Part shown: positions 1 to 8,192 of the stretch, one piece after another
Position numbering within the stretch: position 1 is the first letter of the stretch
Layout: each line of letters begins with the position of its first letter
From: Gilvimarinus gilvus
GTDB taxonomy: Bacteria; Pseudomonadota; Gammaproteobacteria; Pseudomonadales; Cellvibrionaceae
Assembly (NCBI RefSeq): GCF_030518155.1
Contig: NZ_JAULRU010000215.1
Location: 93,114-157,113, forward strand
Direction of reading: 5' to 3'
Length of the DNA: 64,000 nucleotides
Translations under genes and position numbers: made by a program
Notes under the pieces: generated by a model
Databases searched by the model: none
Told to the model about the DNA's origin: nothing
What the model saw: the letters and a program-made list of their open reading frames with translations, nothing else

Positions 1-744
1 AGTCTGCGCGATCTTCTGACTTTACAGAGCCGCCACCAAAACTGGCAGCGCAAGCTTGCTATTTACACCGAACTGATTGAGCACAAACGCGCCAGGCGGG
101 CAGAGCGCGCCGAGGCTCTGGCCGATTCGCAGTTGCTACAACAACACCAGGTTCTGCAGGCCAAGCGCGACCGTTTAGCCGGTCAACTCCAGGCTATTGA
201 CGCTAATGACGAGTCTCTGGCCCTCAGTGACGCATCCACGCAAGCGCTGCGAAAGCGCTGGCAAAACGCTAACAGCGCGCTGCACGCGCTCGACGGTCAG
301 CAGCGTTTGCCTTTCGCGGCTAAAGAGAAAATGGCTTTTTTTAAGGGTGTCCTTCAGTGGCGCGCCGACCAACAGTTTGCCGCCCAGCGCTGGCAGGTAC
401 AAAAAAACCTCAATACGATTGATCGCACCCTGCGCAGCAGTGCCGCAGCCAGCGGGCGTATTGAGCGTTTGCTGGCACAAGAACAAGACTTGCAGGGCCA
501 ATTAAATCGCCTCAACCAGGCCCGCCAACGCAACAATCAGTTACTCGAGCAACAGCGCGGCGCCATCGCCGAGCGCAGCGCAGCACTCACATCAACACTG
601 AGGGCACACCTGCAAAGCCATCGCGCCCGACTCAATGACTATCTGGCGCAAACGCGCCTCAGTGTCGCGCGCCTGCTGGACGACGCCTACCGCACTCGAC
701 CTCAGCAAGACGGCCCACAATTGCCCGACGTGGAGCCGCAATGA
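1..744 (+). CDS. C-terminal part of a coiled-coil envelope-cluster protein (5' end outside window)
   Basis: The reading frame is open from the first base, with no stop before the TGA at 742-744, so this is the C-terminal ~247 residues of a longer protein. The visible part is rich in Gln, Arg, Leu and Ala with heptad-like spacing and no recognisable catalytic motif, which suggests an extended coiled coil. The ATG of the next gene overlaps its stop codon (ATGA at 741-744), so it is translationally coupled to the TPR lipoprotein and belongs to the motor operon that runs to 7583. The N-terminal domain cannot be judged from here; in similar clusters the upstream gene is often a TPR protein, but that is inference. 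Confidence 0.7.
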   Translation, partial: SLRDLLTLQSRHQNWQRKLAIYTELIEHKRARRAERAEALADSQLLQQHQVLQAKRDRLAGQLQAIDANDESLALSDASTQALRKRWQNANSALHALDGQQRLPFAAKEKMAFFKGVLQWRADQQFAAQRWQVQKNLNTIDRTLRSSAAASGRIERLLAQEQDLQGQLNRLNQARQRNNQLLEQQRGAIAERSAALTSTLRAHLQSHRARLNDYLAQTRLSVARLLDDAYRTRPQQDGPQLPDVEPQ

Positions 745-3710
745 TGTTGCCTAAACGCTTAACTGTCGCCGTCACACTCGGACTATTAGCCGCCTGCGGC
801 CATCAACCGCTAGACGATGTGGGCACAACCTTGGCCGATCTGCCTGAGGCGAATCTACCCGCTGCTGATTTAACCGTAAGCGCCGAAGATTTGGCCCAGA
901 TCGAAGCGCAATATCGCTCGGCGCTATTGGTCGCCAAGGACCCACAAGTGCGCCATCACATTCAGGTGCGCCTGGCCGATTTAGAAATGGCCCGCAGCGA
1001 ACAGGCCCAACAAGACGCGCGCACTCTAACTCAATTCTTCGCAAAACCCATTGAGCACTACCAAAACTTGGTGGATGACTATGCCGCCAATCCGCAAACG
1101 TCGGTCGCCAGCGCACCCGATGCACTCTATTACAAGCTGGCCAAGGCCCAGGCACTGGAGGGACGCACAGAAGACGCGGGCGCTGTGTTAGACCAACTGG
1201 CCGTGCGATTTCCCGACTCGCCCTACCTGCACGAAGCGCAGTTCCGCCGCGCCGAGCGCGCCTTCGCCGCCGGCGACTACGCAGAGGCTGAAGCTCTCTA
1301 CCGCGAGGTAGCGGTCAGTCCCACCACCGCCTTTGCCGACAATGCGTTGTACATGCAAGGCTGGTCGGCCTATAAGCTCGGTAATTATGAGACGGCTATG
1401 GGCAACTTTACCCAGCTGCTCGACCAAAGCTTTGCCGCGGTGCAATTGCCGGGGCAGGTGGCCACCGCACTGGCGCGCATGGATGCGAATGAACAAAATT
1501 TGGTGGATGATACCTTGCGCGTACTCAGTTTTACCTACGCCAATCTCGACGGCGCCCAGAGCATTGTAGAACACCAACAAGCCATCGGTACCCGCCCCTA
1601 TCAGTACCTCCTGTATCGCCAACTCGGTAAGCTCTATGAAACTCAGGAGCGCTACCTCGACAGCGCCGATACCTACGCCCGCTTCGTCAATAACAACCCG
1701 GACGCCGACTTGGCGCCGGACTTCACGATAATGGAAATTGACGTCTACCAGCGCGGCGGCTTCCCGTCATTAATCTTGCCGGCGAAACGCTCGTTCGTCG
1801 ATCGCTATGGCGTCTACAGCCCATATTGGCAGGCGCGAGCCGGCATACCGCAAACCACCAGCGCGCTGGAAGCCAAACAGGTAGTGCGCAGTAAAAAGCC
1901 GCGCAACATGAGCTCAGAAGCACTGGCCAAACTTAAGCTCTACTTGAATGAGCTGGCCCGCCACCACCACGCCGAAGCGCAACGTTTGCAGGCAAGCCTC
2001 GGCGCAGGTGGCGAACTGGCGCCGAGCCGGGCCGATGTCAATCGCGCCTACGCAGAGGCCGCTGACTTATACCAGCAGTACATTGTTACCTTCCCGGCAG
2101 ATCCGGCCGCGGGCGAAATGAACTTCCTTATGGCTGAGGCCTATAGCGAAAGTGGGCGCACACTTTCGGCACTCACCGCCTACGAAACGGTCGCCTTTAA
2201 CCGACGCGACCCAGCCTACGGCAGTGAGGCCGGTTACAGCAGTATTTTGCTGGCGCAGCAGTTGGTGGAAAAATCAGCGGCGGGGGAATCGCTTGAGCTT
2301 AGTGGCGCCAACCAAGAGCCTGTACAAAGTCAGCTCTGGCAGTGGCAAATGCGCAAAATCGAAAATGCGCTTAAATTTGCCGAGTACTACCCAAACGATG
2401 AACGCGCCGTGCAAGTGCTGGCCGCCGCCGCGCCAGAATTAATGTACCAGGGGGATTTAGCGCGCGCCTCAGTCGTCGCCCGTCAAGTCATCACCTGGCA
2501 ACCGGTACCCGAGGGGCCATTACTCTACAGCGCCTGGTTAACGCTGGGCCACGCGGAATTCGATCAACAGCTCTACGCCGAGGCCGAAGGCGCTTATTGG
2601 CGCGCGCTGGAACTGCACCGCGATTGGGGCGATCAGCCCGGCTCACCCAGCGCCAACGAACTGCGTGAGCGTATCGCTGCCAGCATTTATCAGCAAGCTC
2701 AGCAGTCATTGGCGAGCGGTGACACCGCAACGGCTATCGCCCAGTTGCTGCGTATTGACAGCGACCTGCCCAATACCGAAATCGCCAGTACGGCTTTGTT
2801 TGACGCAGGCCATGCAGCGCAAACCGCTGGCAACTGGGCACAGGCCGAAGCGCTGCTGACCCGCTTTGCCGCCAATTACCCAAATCACGAGCTGGCCGCG
2901 CGTATTCCAGCCAAATTGATTGTTATTTACGAAGCCATGGGTGCCTGGGAGCTCGCGGCAGGGCTCCTGAGCCAACAATCTGGCAGCGAGGACACCGAAC
3001 TGGCCCGCCAGTCTTTGCTCACCGCCGCCGAATACTACGATAAGGCCGATAATTGGGAGGAAGCGCGCAATCATTACCGCGACTACGCTCACACCTATCA
3101 AGAGCCTTTTAGTGACCGCTTGGAGGTAGAGCTGCGCTTATCTGAGCTGTACGCTGAAGCGGGCGATGAATCCAGCAGGGACTTCTGGCTGCGCCGTCTG
3201 GTTCAAAGTGGCCGGCAAACACCCACCGAGCGCAGTCGCTACCTGGGCGCTAAAGCTGCTGCCACTTTGGCCGAGGCGCCGTATTCGAATTTTCGCAACA
3301 TCGCCCTTACGCTGCCCATCAAGACAAGCCTCAACCGCAAGCGTGCCGCGCTCGACAGCGCTCTGGCCGCCCAGCGCCAGGTACTTGATTTCAAAGTGGC
3401 CGAATTTACCACACAGGCAAATTTCTTTATCGGCGAAATCTACACCTTACTCGCTCGCGACCTGATGGCGTCGGAGCGCCCGGATGGACTTAACGCGCTG
3501 GAGCTTGAGCAGTACGATATTCTGCTGGAAGAGCAGGCCTACCCGTTTGAGGAAAAAGCCATAGAACTGCACGAGGCCAATGCAAGACGCAGCTTTGATG
3601 GGCTGTTCGATGATTGGGTCGCGGCGAGCATCGACTCACTAGCCAAAATGCTGCCCGCGCGCTACGGCAAACAAGAAGTCACCGTGGAGGCTCAGCGTGA
3701 ACTGCATTAA
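741..3710 (+). CDS. Large TPR repeat lipoprotein of Tol/Exb-type motor cluster
   Basis: A 989-residue protein beginning with a signal peptide and a lipobox (LLAAC, Cys at about residue 19), so it should be a periplasm-facing lipoprotein. Most of the rest is alpha-helical repeats of TPR type, for example the stretch around residues 150-220 (ALYYKLAKAQALEGR, AERAFAAGDYAEAEALYREV) and again at 600-720. Such long TPR lipoproteins accompany ExbB/ExbD-like motors in the Agl/Glt gliding machinery of myxobacteria and in uncharacterised gammaproteobacterial clusters. It probably acts as a scaffold between the inner-membrane motor and the envelope. Its stop overlaps the next gene by 14 bases, consistent with one operon. 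Confidence 0.85.
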   Translation: MMLPKRLTVAVTLGLLAACGHQPLDDVGTTLADLPEANLPAADLTVSAEDLAQIEAQYRSALLVAKDPQVRHHIQVRLADLEMARSEQAQQDARTLTQFFAKPIEHYQNLVDDYAANPQTSVASAPDALYYKLAKAQALEGRTEDAGAVLDQLAVRFPDSPYLHEAQFRRAERAFAAGDYAEAEALYREVAVSPTTAFADNALYMQGWSAYKLGNYETAMGNFTQLLDQSFAAVQLPGQVATALARMDANEQNLVDDTLRVLSFTYANLDGAQSIVEHQQAIGTRPYQYLLYRQLGKLYETQERYLDSADTYARFVNNNPDADLAPDFTIMEIDVYQRGGFPSLILPAKRSFVDRYGVYSPYWQARAGIPQTTSALEAKQVVRSKKPRNMSSEALAKLKLYLNELARHHHAEAQRLQASLGAGGELAPSRADVNRAYAEAADLYQQYIVTFPADPAAGEMNFLMAEAYSESGRTLSALTAYETVAFNRRDPAYGSEAGYSSILLAQQLVEKSAAGESLELSGANQEPVQSQLWQWQMRKIENALKFAEYYPNDERAVQVLAAAAPELMYQGDLARASVVARQVITWQPVPEGPLLYSAWLTLGHAEFDQQLYAEAEGAYWRALELHRDWGDQPGSPSANELRERIAASIYQQAQQSLASGDTATAIAQLLRIDSDLPNTEIASTALFDAGHAAQTAGNWAQAEALLTRFAANYPNHELAARIPAKLIVIYEAMGAWELAAGLLSQQSGSEDTELARQSLLTAAEYYDKADNWEEARNHYRDYAHTYQEPFSDRLEVELRLSELYAEAGDESSRDFWLRRLVQSGRQTPTERSRYLGAKAAATLAEAPYSNFRNIALTLPIKTSLNRKRAALDSALAAQRQVLDFKVAEFTTQANFFIGEIYTLLARDLMASERPDGLNALELEQYDILLEEQAYPFEEKAIELHEANARRSFDGLFDDWVAASIDSLAKMLPARYGKQEVTVEAQRELH

Positions 3711-4392
3711 CTCACTGCACAGCCTCGCCCTGGCGACCATTGTCACATGCCTGTTTGCCGGTTGTGCGACAACACCCGAACCCGAGCCGGCGTCAGAAAC
3801 ACAACAGGCTGACGCTACCTCAACCTTTATCGCGGCACTTCCCCCCGGCCCCGTCACACTGAACCCTTACCTGGACACCCCGGGCCCTAAGGTCAGTCGC
3901 GCCCTGCGCAATGACTTTGCGACCGCCCTGGGCTATATGGACGACCAAAACTGGAGTCAGGCACGCCAAGCGCTGCAGGCCATTGTCGCCAATGCGCCTG
4001 AGCTATCCGCCGCATGGCTCAACTTAGGAGTTGTCTGGGTCAAGTTGAACGAACCGGGGCAGGCCAAAGCAGCTTTTGGCCGCTCGCTCGCCGCCAACCC
4101 GCTCAATGTCGATGCCTACAACCATCTGGCAGCACTCGAGCGCCGCGAAGGTCGCTTTGACGAAGCCGAAAAACTCTATCAGGACGCACTCGCGGTATGG
4201 CCCCATTCGGTAGACAGCCACAAAAACCTCGGCATACTCTACGACTTATATCTGGGCAACTGGCCGCAGGCTTTGCTGCACTACCAGGCGGCGCAACATA
4301 TTATTGAGCAAACCCAAGGCGAGCCGGACCGAGAACTGGCCGGCTGGATTATTGATTTGCAGCGCCGCATTGCCGCAGGAGGGCAGCCATGA
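3697..4392 (+). CDS. Small TPR repeat lipoprotein
   Basis: A 231-residue protein with a GTG start preceded by GGAGG at proper spacing, inside the end of the preceding gene. The N-terminus is a lipoprotein signal (LFAGC, Cys at about residue 23) followed by a Pro/Glu-rich linker. Residues 70-190 form about three TPR units (SAAWLNLGVVWVKLNEPGQA, NAYNHLAALERREGRFDEA-like, SHKNLGILYDLYL). It is the second TPR lipoprotein of the operon and probably part of the same envelope complex. Its stop overlaps the next start by four bases. Confidence 0.85.
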   Translation: MNCINSLHSLALATIVTCLFAGCATTPEPEPASETQQADATSTFIAALPPGPVTLNPYLDTPGPKVSRALRNDFATALGYMDDQNWSQARQALQAIVANAPELSAAWLNLGVVWVKLNEPGQAKAAFGRSLAANPLNVDAYNHLAALERREGRFDEAEKLYQDALAVWPHSVDSHKNLGILYDLYLGNWPQALLHYQAAQHIIEQTQGEPDRELAGWIIDLQRRIAAGGQP

Positions 4393-4712
4393 TTCGCTTA
4401 CTCGCAATTGCCGGGCTTACCCTTGTGCCACTTTTCAGTAGTGCGCAAGAAGACCGACTGGAAAGCACCATAACGGGCAATCAAGAGCAACCGCAGGTGC
4501 TGTACATTGTTCCCTGGCAAACTCCGGAAAGCCCGACCCTTAAATACAATGTCGTGCAAAGCCAATCAGCCAAGGTCTACGAACACCTGGAACGCTCAGA
4601 GCTCAAGCGCGAACTCAGTTGGTTGGAACTGATCAATGAGGAAGACTCGGCAGAAAGTGAACAAGATCACACAGAAAGCTCGGGCGAGTCACCACCTACG
4701 CCCGCTGAATAA
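4389..4712 (+). CDS. Small secreted protein of the motor cluster
   Basis: A 107-residue protein with a hydrophobic signal peptide (likely cleavage after SSA, before QED at about residue 20) and an acidic, Ser/Glu-rich tail. The middle contains a short ordered-looking segment (VLYIVPWQTPES) and no known catalytic motif. The start overlaps the previous stop by four bases, so it is co-translated with the TPR lipoprotein. A 97-base gap follows before the TolQ-like gene, which has its own AAGGTAA ribosome site. Function is unknown; it is probably a periplasmic accessory of the motor. Confidence 0.75.
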   Translation: MIRLLAIAGLTLVPLFSSAQEDRLESTITGNQEQPQVLYIVPWQTPESPTLKYNVVQSQSAKVYEHLERSELKRELSWLELINEEDSAESEQDHTESSGESPPTPAE

Positions 4713-4809
4713 TGCATAATGCGTCGCTAACGATGCAAATCTAGGATTTTCGGGGCGCTTGTGGCCCTTACCAATTACAACCCAAGGCCAGAGTTAAGGT
4801 AAACAGATT

Positions 4810-5469
4810 ATGGACTTTTTGACGACGATCGTGCGCTTTTTCCAAAATGGTGGGCCATTTATGTACCCCATTGCACTGGTGTTGGTTATTGGTTTGGTCA
4901 TCGCCATTGAGCGCTACCTGGTGTTAAGCGCCGCCAAGCGTGCCAATGCGCAGGCCTTTAACCGGGTGATGCCACTATTGAAAAAACGCGACTACCAAGG
5001 GGTCGTGAATATGGGCCGCTCGGCCGAAGCACCCATTGCCCGTATCGTCGCCGCCGGTGTAGCGCGTATGGGGCAATCCGGTGGCCGCGACGATATTGAG
5101 CTGGCCATGGAAGAGGGTGTACTGGAAGCTATGCCGCGGCTGGAAAAACGCACGCCGTATTTGGCGACCCTCGCCAACATCGCCACACTGCTGGGTCTTT
5201 TGGGCACCATTATCGGCCTGATCGCCGCCTTTACCGCGGTGGCTGAGGCCGACCCGGCCGAGAAAGCCACCTTGCTATCGAACAGTATTTCCGTAGCCAT
5301 GAACACCACCGCATTCGGTTTGATATCCGCCATTCCGTTGCTGCTGTTTCACGCCATGCTGCAAACCAAAACCACCGAGCTTGTGGATTCGCTGGAAATG
5401 ACCGGGGTCAAATGCCTTAACTTGCTGACCGCTACCACCGCTAAGCCTGCTGCCAAAGCCGGCGCCTAA
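4810..5469 (+). CDS. MotA/TolQ/ExbB family proton-channel protein
   Basis: A 219-residue inner-membrane protein with the ExbB/TolQ layout: a first membrane span near residues 17-36 ending in IERYLVL, a cytoplasmic loop, then two spans near 115-140 (LANIATLLGLLGTIIGLIAAF) and 155-178 (SNSISVAMNTTAFGLISAIP). These are the diagnostic segments of the family, which forms the pentameric stator of proton-driven envelope machines. It is followed 14 bases later by the first of two ExbD/TolR proteins and then a TonB-like protein, so the operon encodes a complete energy transducer. Confidence 0.95.
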   Translation: MDFLTTIVRFFQNGGPFMYPIALVLVIGLVIAIERYLVLSAAKRANAQAFNRVMPLLKKRDYQGVVNMGRSAEAPIARIVAAGVARMGQSGGRDDIELAMEEGVLEAMPRLEKRTPYLATLANIATLLGLLGTIIGLIAAFTAVAEADPAEKATLLSNSISVAMNTTAFGLISAIPLLLFHAMLQTKTTELVDSLEMTGVKCLNLLTATTAKPAAKAGA

Positions 5470-5483
5470 GCTGAGGCTTAACC

Positions 5484-6089
5484 ATGCGGTTTAGACGACG
5501 TCGGCACGACGAAGAGGCCGAACTCAATATCACATCGTTTATGAACCTGATGATTGTTCTGGTTCCGGTGTTGCTATTGAGTATGGTGTTCTCGCGCATC
5601 ACGGTACTGGAACTCAATCTGCCGGACAGCGCCTCTGGCAGTGCCAGCGAGGAATCCGAAGATTTAGATTTTCTCGAAGTGGTGATTTACCCCGAGTACC
5701 TGGGCGTTAATCACCCGGCGGGCAATCGAGCCTTTTCGGTTTGCCCCCTTACCGAAGGCGAACAGGCCGGTACCCATAACTTCGGCGAGCTCACCACCGC
5801 TCTGCAACAAATTAAAATTCGTTTGGAAGACACTTACGATATAGAGAAAAACGATATTGTTTTGCTGGCCCAACCGGACACCGATTACCAAACCATCGTC
5901 AGCACCATGGATGCGGTGCGCTCATTTAAAGCCGTGGTTGCCGCCAGCGTTGTCGATGCATCGCTTTTTCCGGAAATTTCACTGGGCGACGCGCCGGAAA
6001 ATGACCCGGAGGCCACCGAAGTTCCCTGCGGCGATGCACAATTGGCACCAACCGACGCACAAACTGATTTAGGCGGAGGTGCGCCATGA
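5484..6089 (+). CDS. ExbD/TolR family protein lacking the usual membrane Asp
   Basis: A 201-residue protein with an Arg-rich cytoplasmic N-terminus, one membrane span (about residues 18-40, ITSFMNLMIVLVPVLLLSMV) and a periplasmic domain. Aligned by eye with ExbD, the position of the proton-carrying aspartate (FIDVM in E. coli ExbD) is Asn21 here (FMNLM). The periplasmic part is larger than in the second copy, and two cysteines (CPLTEG and VPCGD) could form a disulfide. The stop overlaps the next start by four bases. This copy may be structural while the next one carries protons. Confidence 0.88.
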   Translation: MRFRRRRHDEEAELNITSFMNLMIVLVPVLLLSMVFSRITVLELNLPDSASGSASEESEDLDFLEVVIYPEYLGVNHPAGNRAFSVCPLTEGEQAGTHNFGELTTALQQIKIRLEDTYDIEKNDIVLLAQPDTDYQTIVSTMDAVRSFKAVVAASVVDASLFPEISLGDAPENDPEATEVPCGDAQLAPTDAQTDLGGGAP

Positions 6090-6613
6090 AGCAATCGCTG
6101 CGCGCCAAGCGCATGGCCAAGCACCATCGCCGCAACAAAACCGTGCCCAAGTTAAACCTGGTGTCGCTGATGGATATCTTCACCATTTTGGTGTTTTTCC
6201 TGTTGGTGAATTCGTCCGATGTAGAAGTACTCACCAACGATAAAAGCATTGAACTGCCCGCATCAGTGGCCAGTACCATTCCGGAAACCACTTTGGTGGT
6301 TATGGTGAACGACAGCCGTATTATGGTCAGCGGCCGCCCCATTGTAGAGGTTGCGGACATTGGCGAGGGCAATGAAATTGAACCGCTCCTAAACGAACTC
6401 AATTACCGCGCAGAGCGCCGCACGCTCACCGCCGAGCAAGAAGCCAATGGCTTGCCCATTACCATTATGGGCGATCAAGCGATTCCCTATACACTGCTCA
6501 AACAGGTTATGAATACCTGCGCACAAGCGGGCTACCGGGATATTTCACTGGCGGTTAACCAACAAGCCGACGAGCGTGACGACGCCTTAGAACAAACGGG
6601 AGCCACTGACTGA
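6086..6613 (+). CDS. ExbD/TolR family protein with conserved membrane Asp
   Basis: A 175-residue second ExbD/TolR protein. A basic N-terminus (KRMAKHHRRNK) precedes one span at about 26-44 that includes Asp30 (SLMDIFTILVFFLLVNS), the expected proton-carrying residue. The periplasmic domain ends with the typical ExbD pattern (IMGDQAIPYTLLKQVMNTC, then AGYRDISLAVNQ). It is the likely proton-conducting partner of the Asn-containing copy just upstream. Only one base separates its stop from the TonB-like gene. Confidence 0.93.
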   Translation: MKQSLRAKRMAKHHRRNKTVPKLNLVSLMDIFTILVFFLLVNSSDVEVLTNDKSIELPASVASTIPETTLVVMVNDSRIMVSGRPIVEVADIGEGNEIEPLLNELNYRAERRTLTAEQEANGLPITIMGDQAIPYTLLKQVMNTCAQAGYRDISLAVNQQADERDDALEQTGATD

Positions 6614-6614
6614 T

Positions 6615-7583
6615 ATGGCCCGAGGCGATAACCCTTTACTGCAATCACCTTTTGCCCGCAGCGCCGAGGACGATGCGCGCTTTGGCAGATATCTGGTGGT
6701 GGCCGTCGTCATTTTTGCCCTTATCGGCATTGCCATTCCATTGATAACTGTGCCGGAAATTGAGCGCGAAGAAAAAGAGAAACTACCGCCGCAGCTAGCG
6801 CGGGTATTGTTAGAGAAAGAAGAAATTCAACCGCCGCCACCGCCTCCTCCTGAGCCAGAACCCGAAGAGGAACCGGAGCCCGAACCTGAGGAAGAGCCAG
6901 AACCTGAAGAAGAGCCGGAGCCGGAGCCGGAGCCTGAACCCGAGGTAGAACCCGAACCGGTGAGCGAAGTCGACCAGGCGCGGGAAGTGGCTAAAGTGTC
7001 CGGCGTACTGCAATTCCAAGACGCGCTCGCCGATATGCGTCAGGCAATTGATACCGAAGCTCTGGCCAGTGAAGAAATCACCCGCGGCGCGGCCGATGCG
7101 CAAAAAACTGAACGCAATCTAATTACCAGTGGCGCCGAGTCGGACAGCGGCGGCATCAACACCGCTGCGCTTTCGAGCAACACCGCAGGTGTTGCCTTGT
7201 CCGGCCGCGAGACCACTCAGGTAGAAAGTCCGCTGGATGGCGCTGATGCGGTGGCAACGGGTGAGGCGAATGAAAACACCCGCAAGGCCGGTGAGCGCAG
7301 CGATGAAGAAATTCGCAAAGTTATGAGCCAGCACGCTCCGGCATTGGACAGACTCTATCGCCGCGCCTTGCGCAGCATCCCAACGCTGGAAGGCAAGGTG
7401 ATACTGCAGTTAGTGATAAGCCCGGATGGTTCGTTGGCGGTTACTATTACCAGCTCTGGGTTGAACGACCCGGATTTGGAAGCCAAAATTCTCGCGCGCT
7501 TACAGTTGATTACCTTTCCGGCGGACTCTGGGGTACAGGTGACGACAAGGCCGTATACGTTGAATTTTTTGCCGCAATTGTAG
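6615..7583 (+). CDS. TonB-like energy transducer with AgmX/PglI-type C-terminal domain
   Basis: A 322-residue protein with one N-terminal membrane span (about 26-47), a Pro/Glu-rich periplasm-spanning stretch (about 72-120, repeated EPEPE units after a seven-proline run), a low-complexity middle and a C-terminal domain from about residue 225. The C-terminus (SQHAPALDRLYRRALRS, then LEGKVILQLVISPDGSL) matches what I know of the AgmX/PglI C-terminal family from myxobacterial gliding and sporulation proteins rather than classic TonB. It is the last gene of the motor operon and probably links the channel to the TPR lipoproteins or outer membrane. Confidence 0.88.
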   Translation: MARGDNPLLQSPFARSAEDDARFGRYLVVAVVIFALIGIAIPLITVPEIEREEKEKLPPQLARVLLEKEEIQPPPPPPPEPEPEEEPEPEPEEEPEPEEEPEPEPEPEPEVEPEPVSEVDQAREVAKVSGVLQFQDALADMRQAIDTEALASEEITRGAADAQKTERNLITSGAESDSGGINTAALSSNTAGVALSGRETTQVESPLDGADAVATGEANENTRKAGERSDEEIRKVMSQHAPALDRLYRRALRSIPTLEGKVILQLVISPDGSLAVTITSSGLNDPDLEAKILARLQLITFPADSGVQVTTRPYTLNFLPQL

Positions 7584-7631
7584 GATTAAGGTTTTGCGTC
7601 CGTCCTCAGACATCAGTCGTCTGACTTATTC

Positions 7632-7862
7632 TTTTTTGCCCTCTTTCGCCGGGCGGGCGAATTCCTTCTTGTGACGCGACAAGAAGGAATCAAGAAACGC
7701 GCCCGCGCATCTCAGCCCTGCGGGTTCCCGAAGGAACGGCTATTTTCCGGGCCGGAAAAAATCGCTTCCCAGCGCTTTTCCTGAATTGCACGTCCATGTG
7801 CAACTCTCCCGAAAAATAGCCGCTCCTTCGGCTGGATACGATGGGGTAGGGCGCTTCGTAGT
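7632..7862. repeat. Dispersed intergenic repeat, copy 1
   Basis: Most of the 609-base gap between 7583 and 8193 is a repeat. It shares its left part (TTTTGCCCTCT, then CGCCGGGCGGG, an AAGAAG-type hairpin and ATCAAGAAAC), its centre (a long hairpin with arms GGCTATTTTCCGGG and CCCGAAAAATAGCC enclosing GCAC-GTCCAT-GTGC) and its right end (TCGGCTGGAT, GCTTCGTAGT) with the copy at 63166-63411. Open frames across it on both strands look non-coding. Beyond its right end up to 8040 I see only short GACATCAGAC-like repeats. Confidence 0.75.
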
Positions 7863-8081
7863 GAATTTGGGCTTTAGCGTCAGACCACAGACGTCCGACA
7901 TCAGACCTTGTTTTGACCACTTGCCAAGTTGCAGAGTCCGTGGCACTCTTTTCTTCAAGTGTTGTACAGATTTGACCAACTGGAAGGTATCCAAGCGCAT
8001 CGGGAGTGGTGTGATGCACTTTACTTTCTTTGGTTAATTCAAATATTGATATCTAAGGGGCACAATAGGCGGTGTACAGAT

Positions 8082-8139
8082 ATAGACACTGTATAGGCAT
8101 ATATGGCCACAGGTTCCTATATTTAGACATAGTGTCTAA
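8082..8139. promoter_or_regulatory. Palindromic operator-like sites upstream of the HEPN-like gene
   Basis: A perfect palindrome TTAGACA-TAG-TGTCTAA lies at 8123-8139, and a related half site TAGACACT lies at 8083-8090; its complement AGTGTCTA recurs at 8131-8138. The sites end 54 bases before the start of the HEPN-like gene. This arrangement is typical of repressor binding at a self-regulated accessory gene, but no cognate repressor is recognised nearby. Confidence 0.45.
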
Positions 8140-8192
8140 ATGTGCCCGCGCGCATTAATAGCAGTTATGTTTCAGGGTAGTTCGGAGTAAAA

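Noticed and set aside
772..1155. 127-codon minus-strand frame in the TPR lipoprotein
   Set aside because: Shadow of the strongly supported TPR gene on the plus strand.
6810..7103. 97-codon minus-strand frame rich in Arg, Phe and Leu
   Set aside because: It is the complement of the Pro/Glu-rich linker of the TonB-like protein; the low-complexity codons open this frame by composition.
7690..8037. Overlapping open frames on both strands in the gap after the motor operon
   Set aside because: They lie on the dispersed repeat and its flank, lack ribosome sites and recognisable motifs, and overlap one another.
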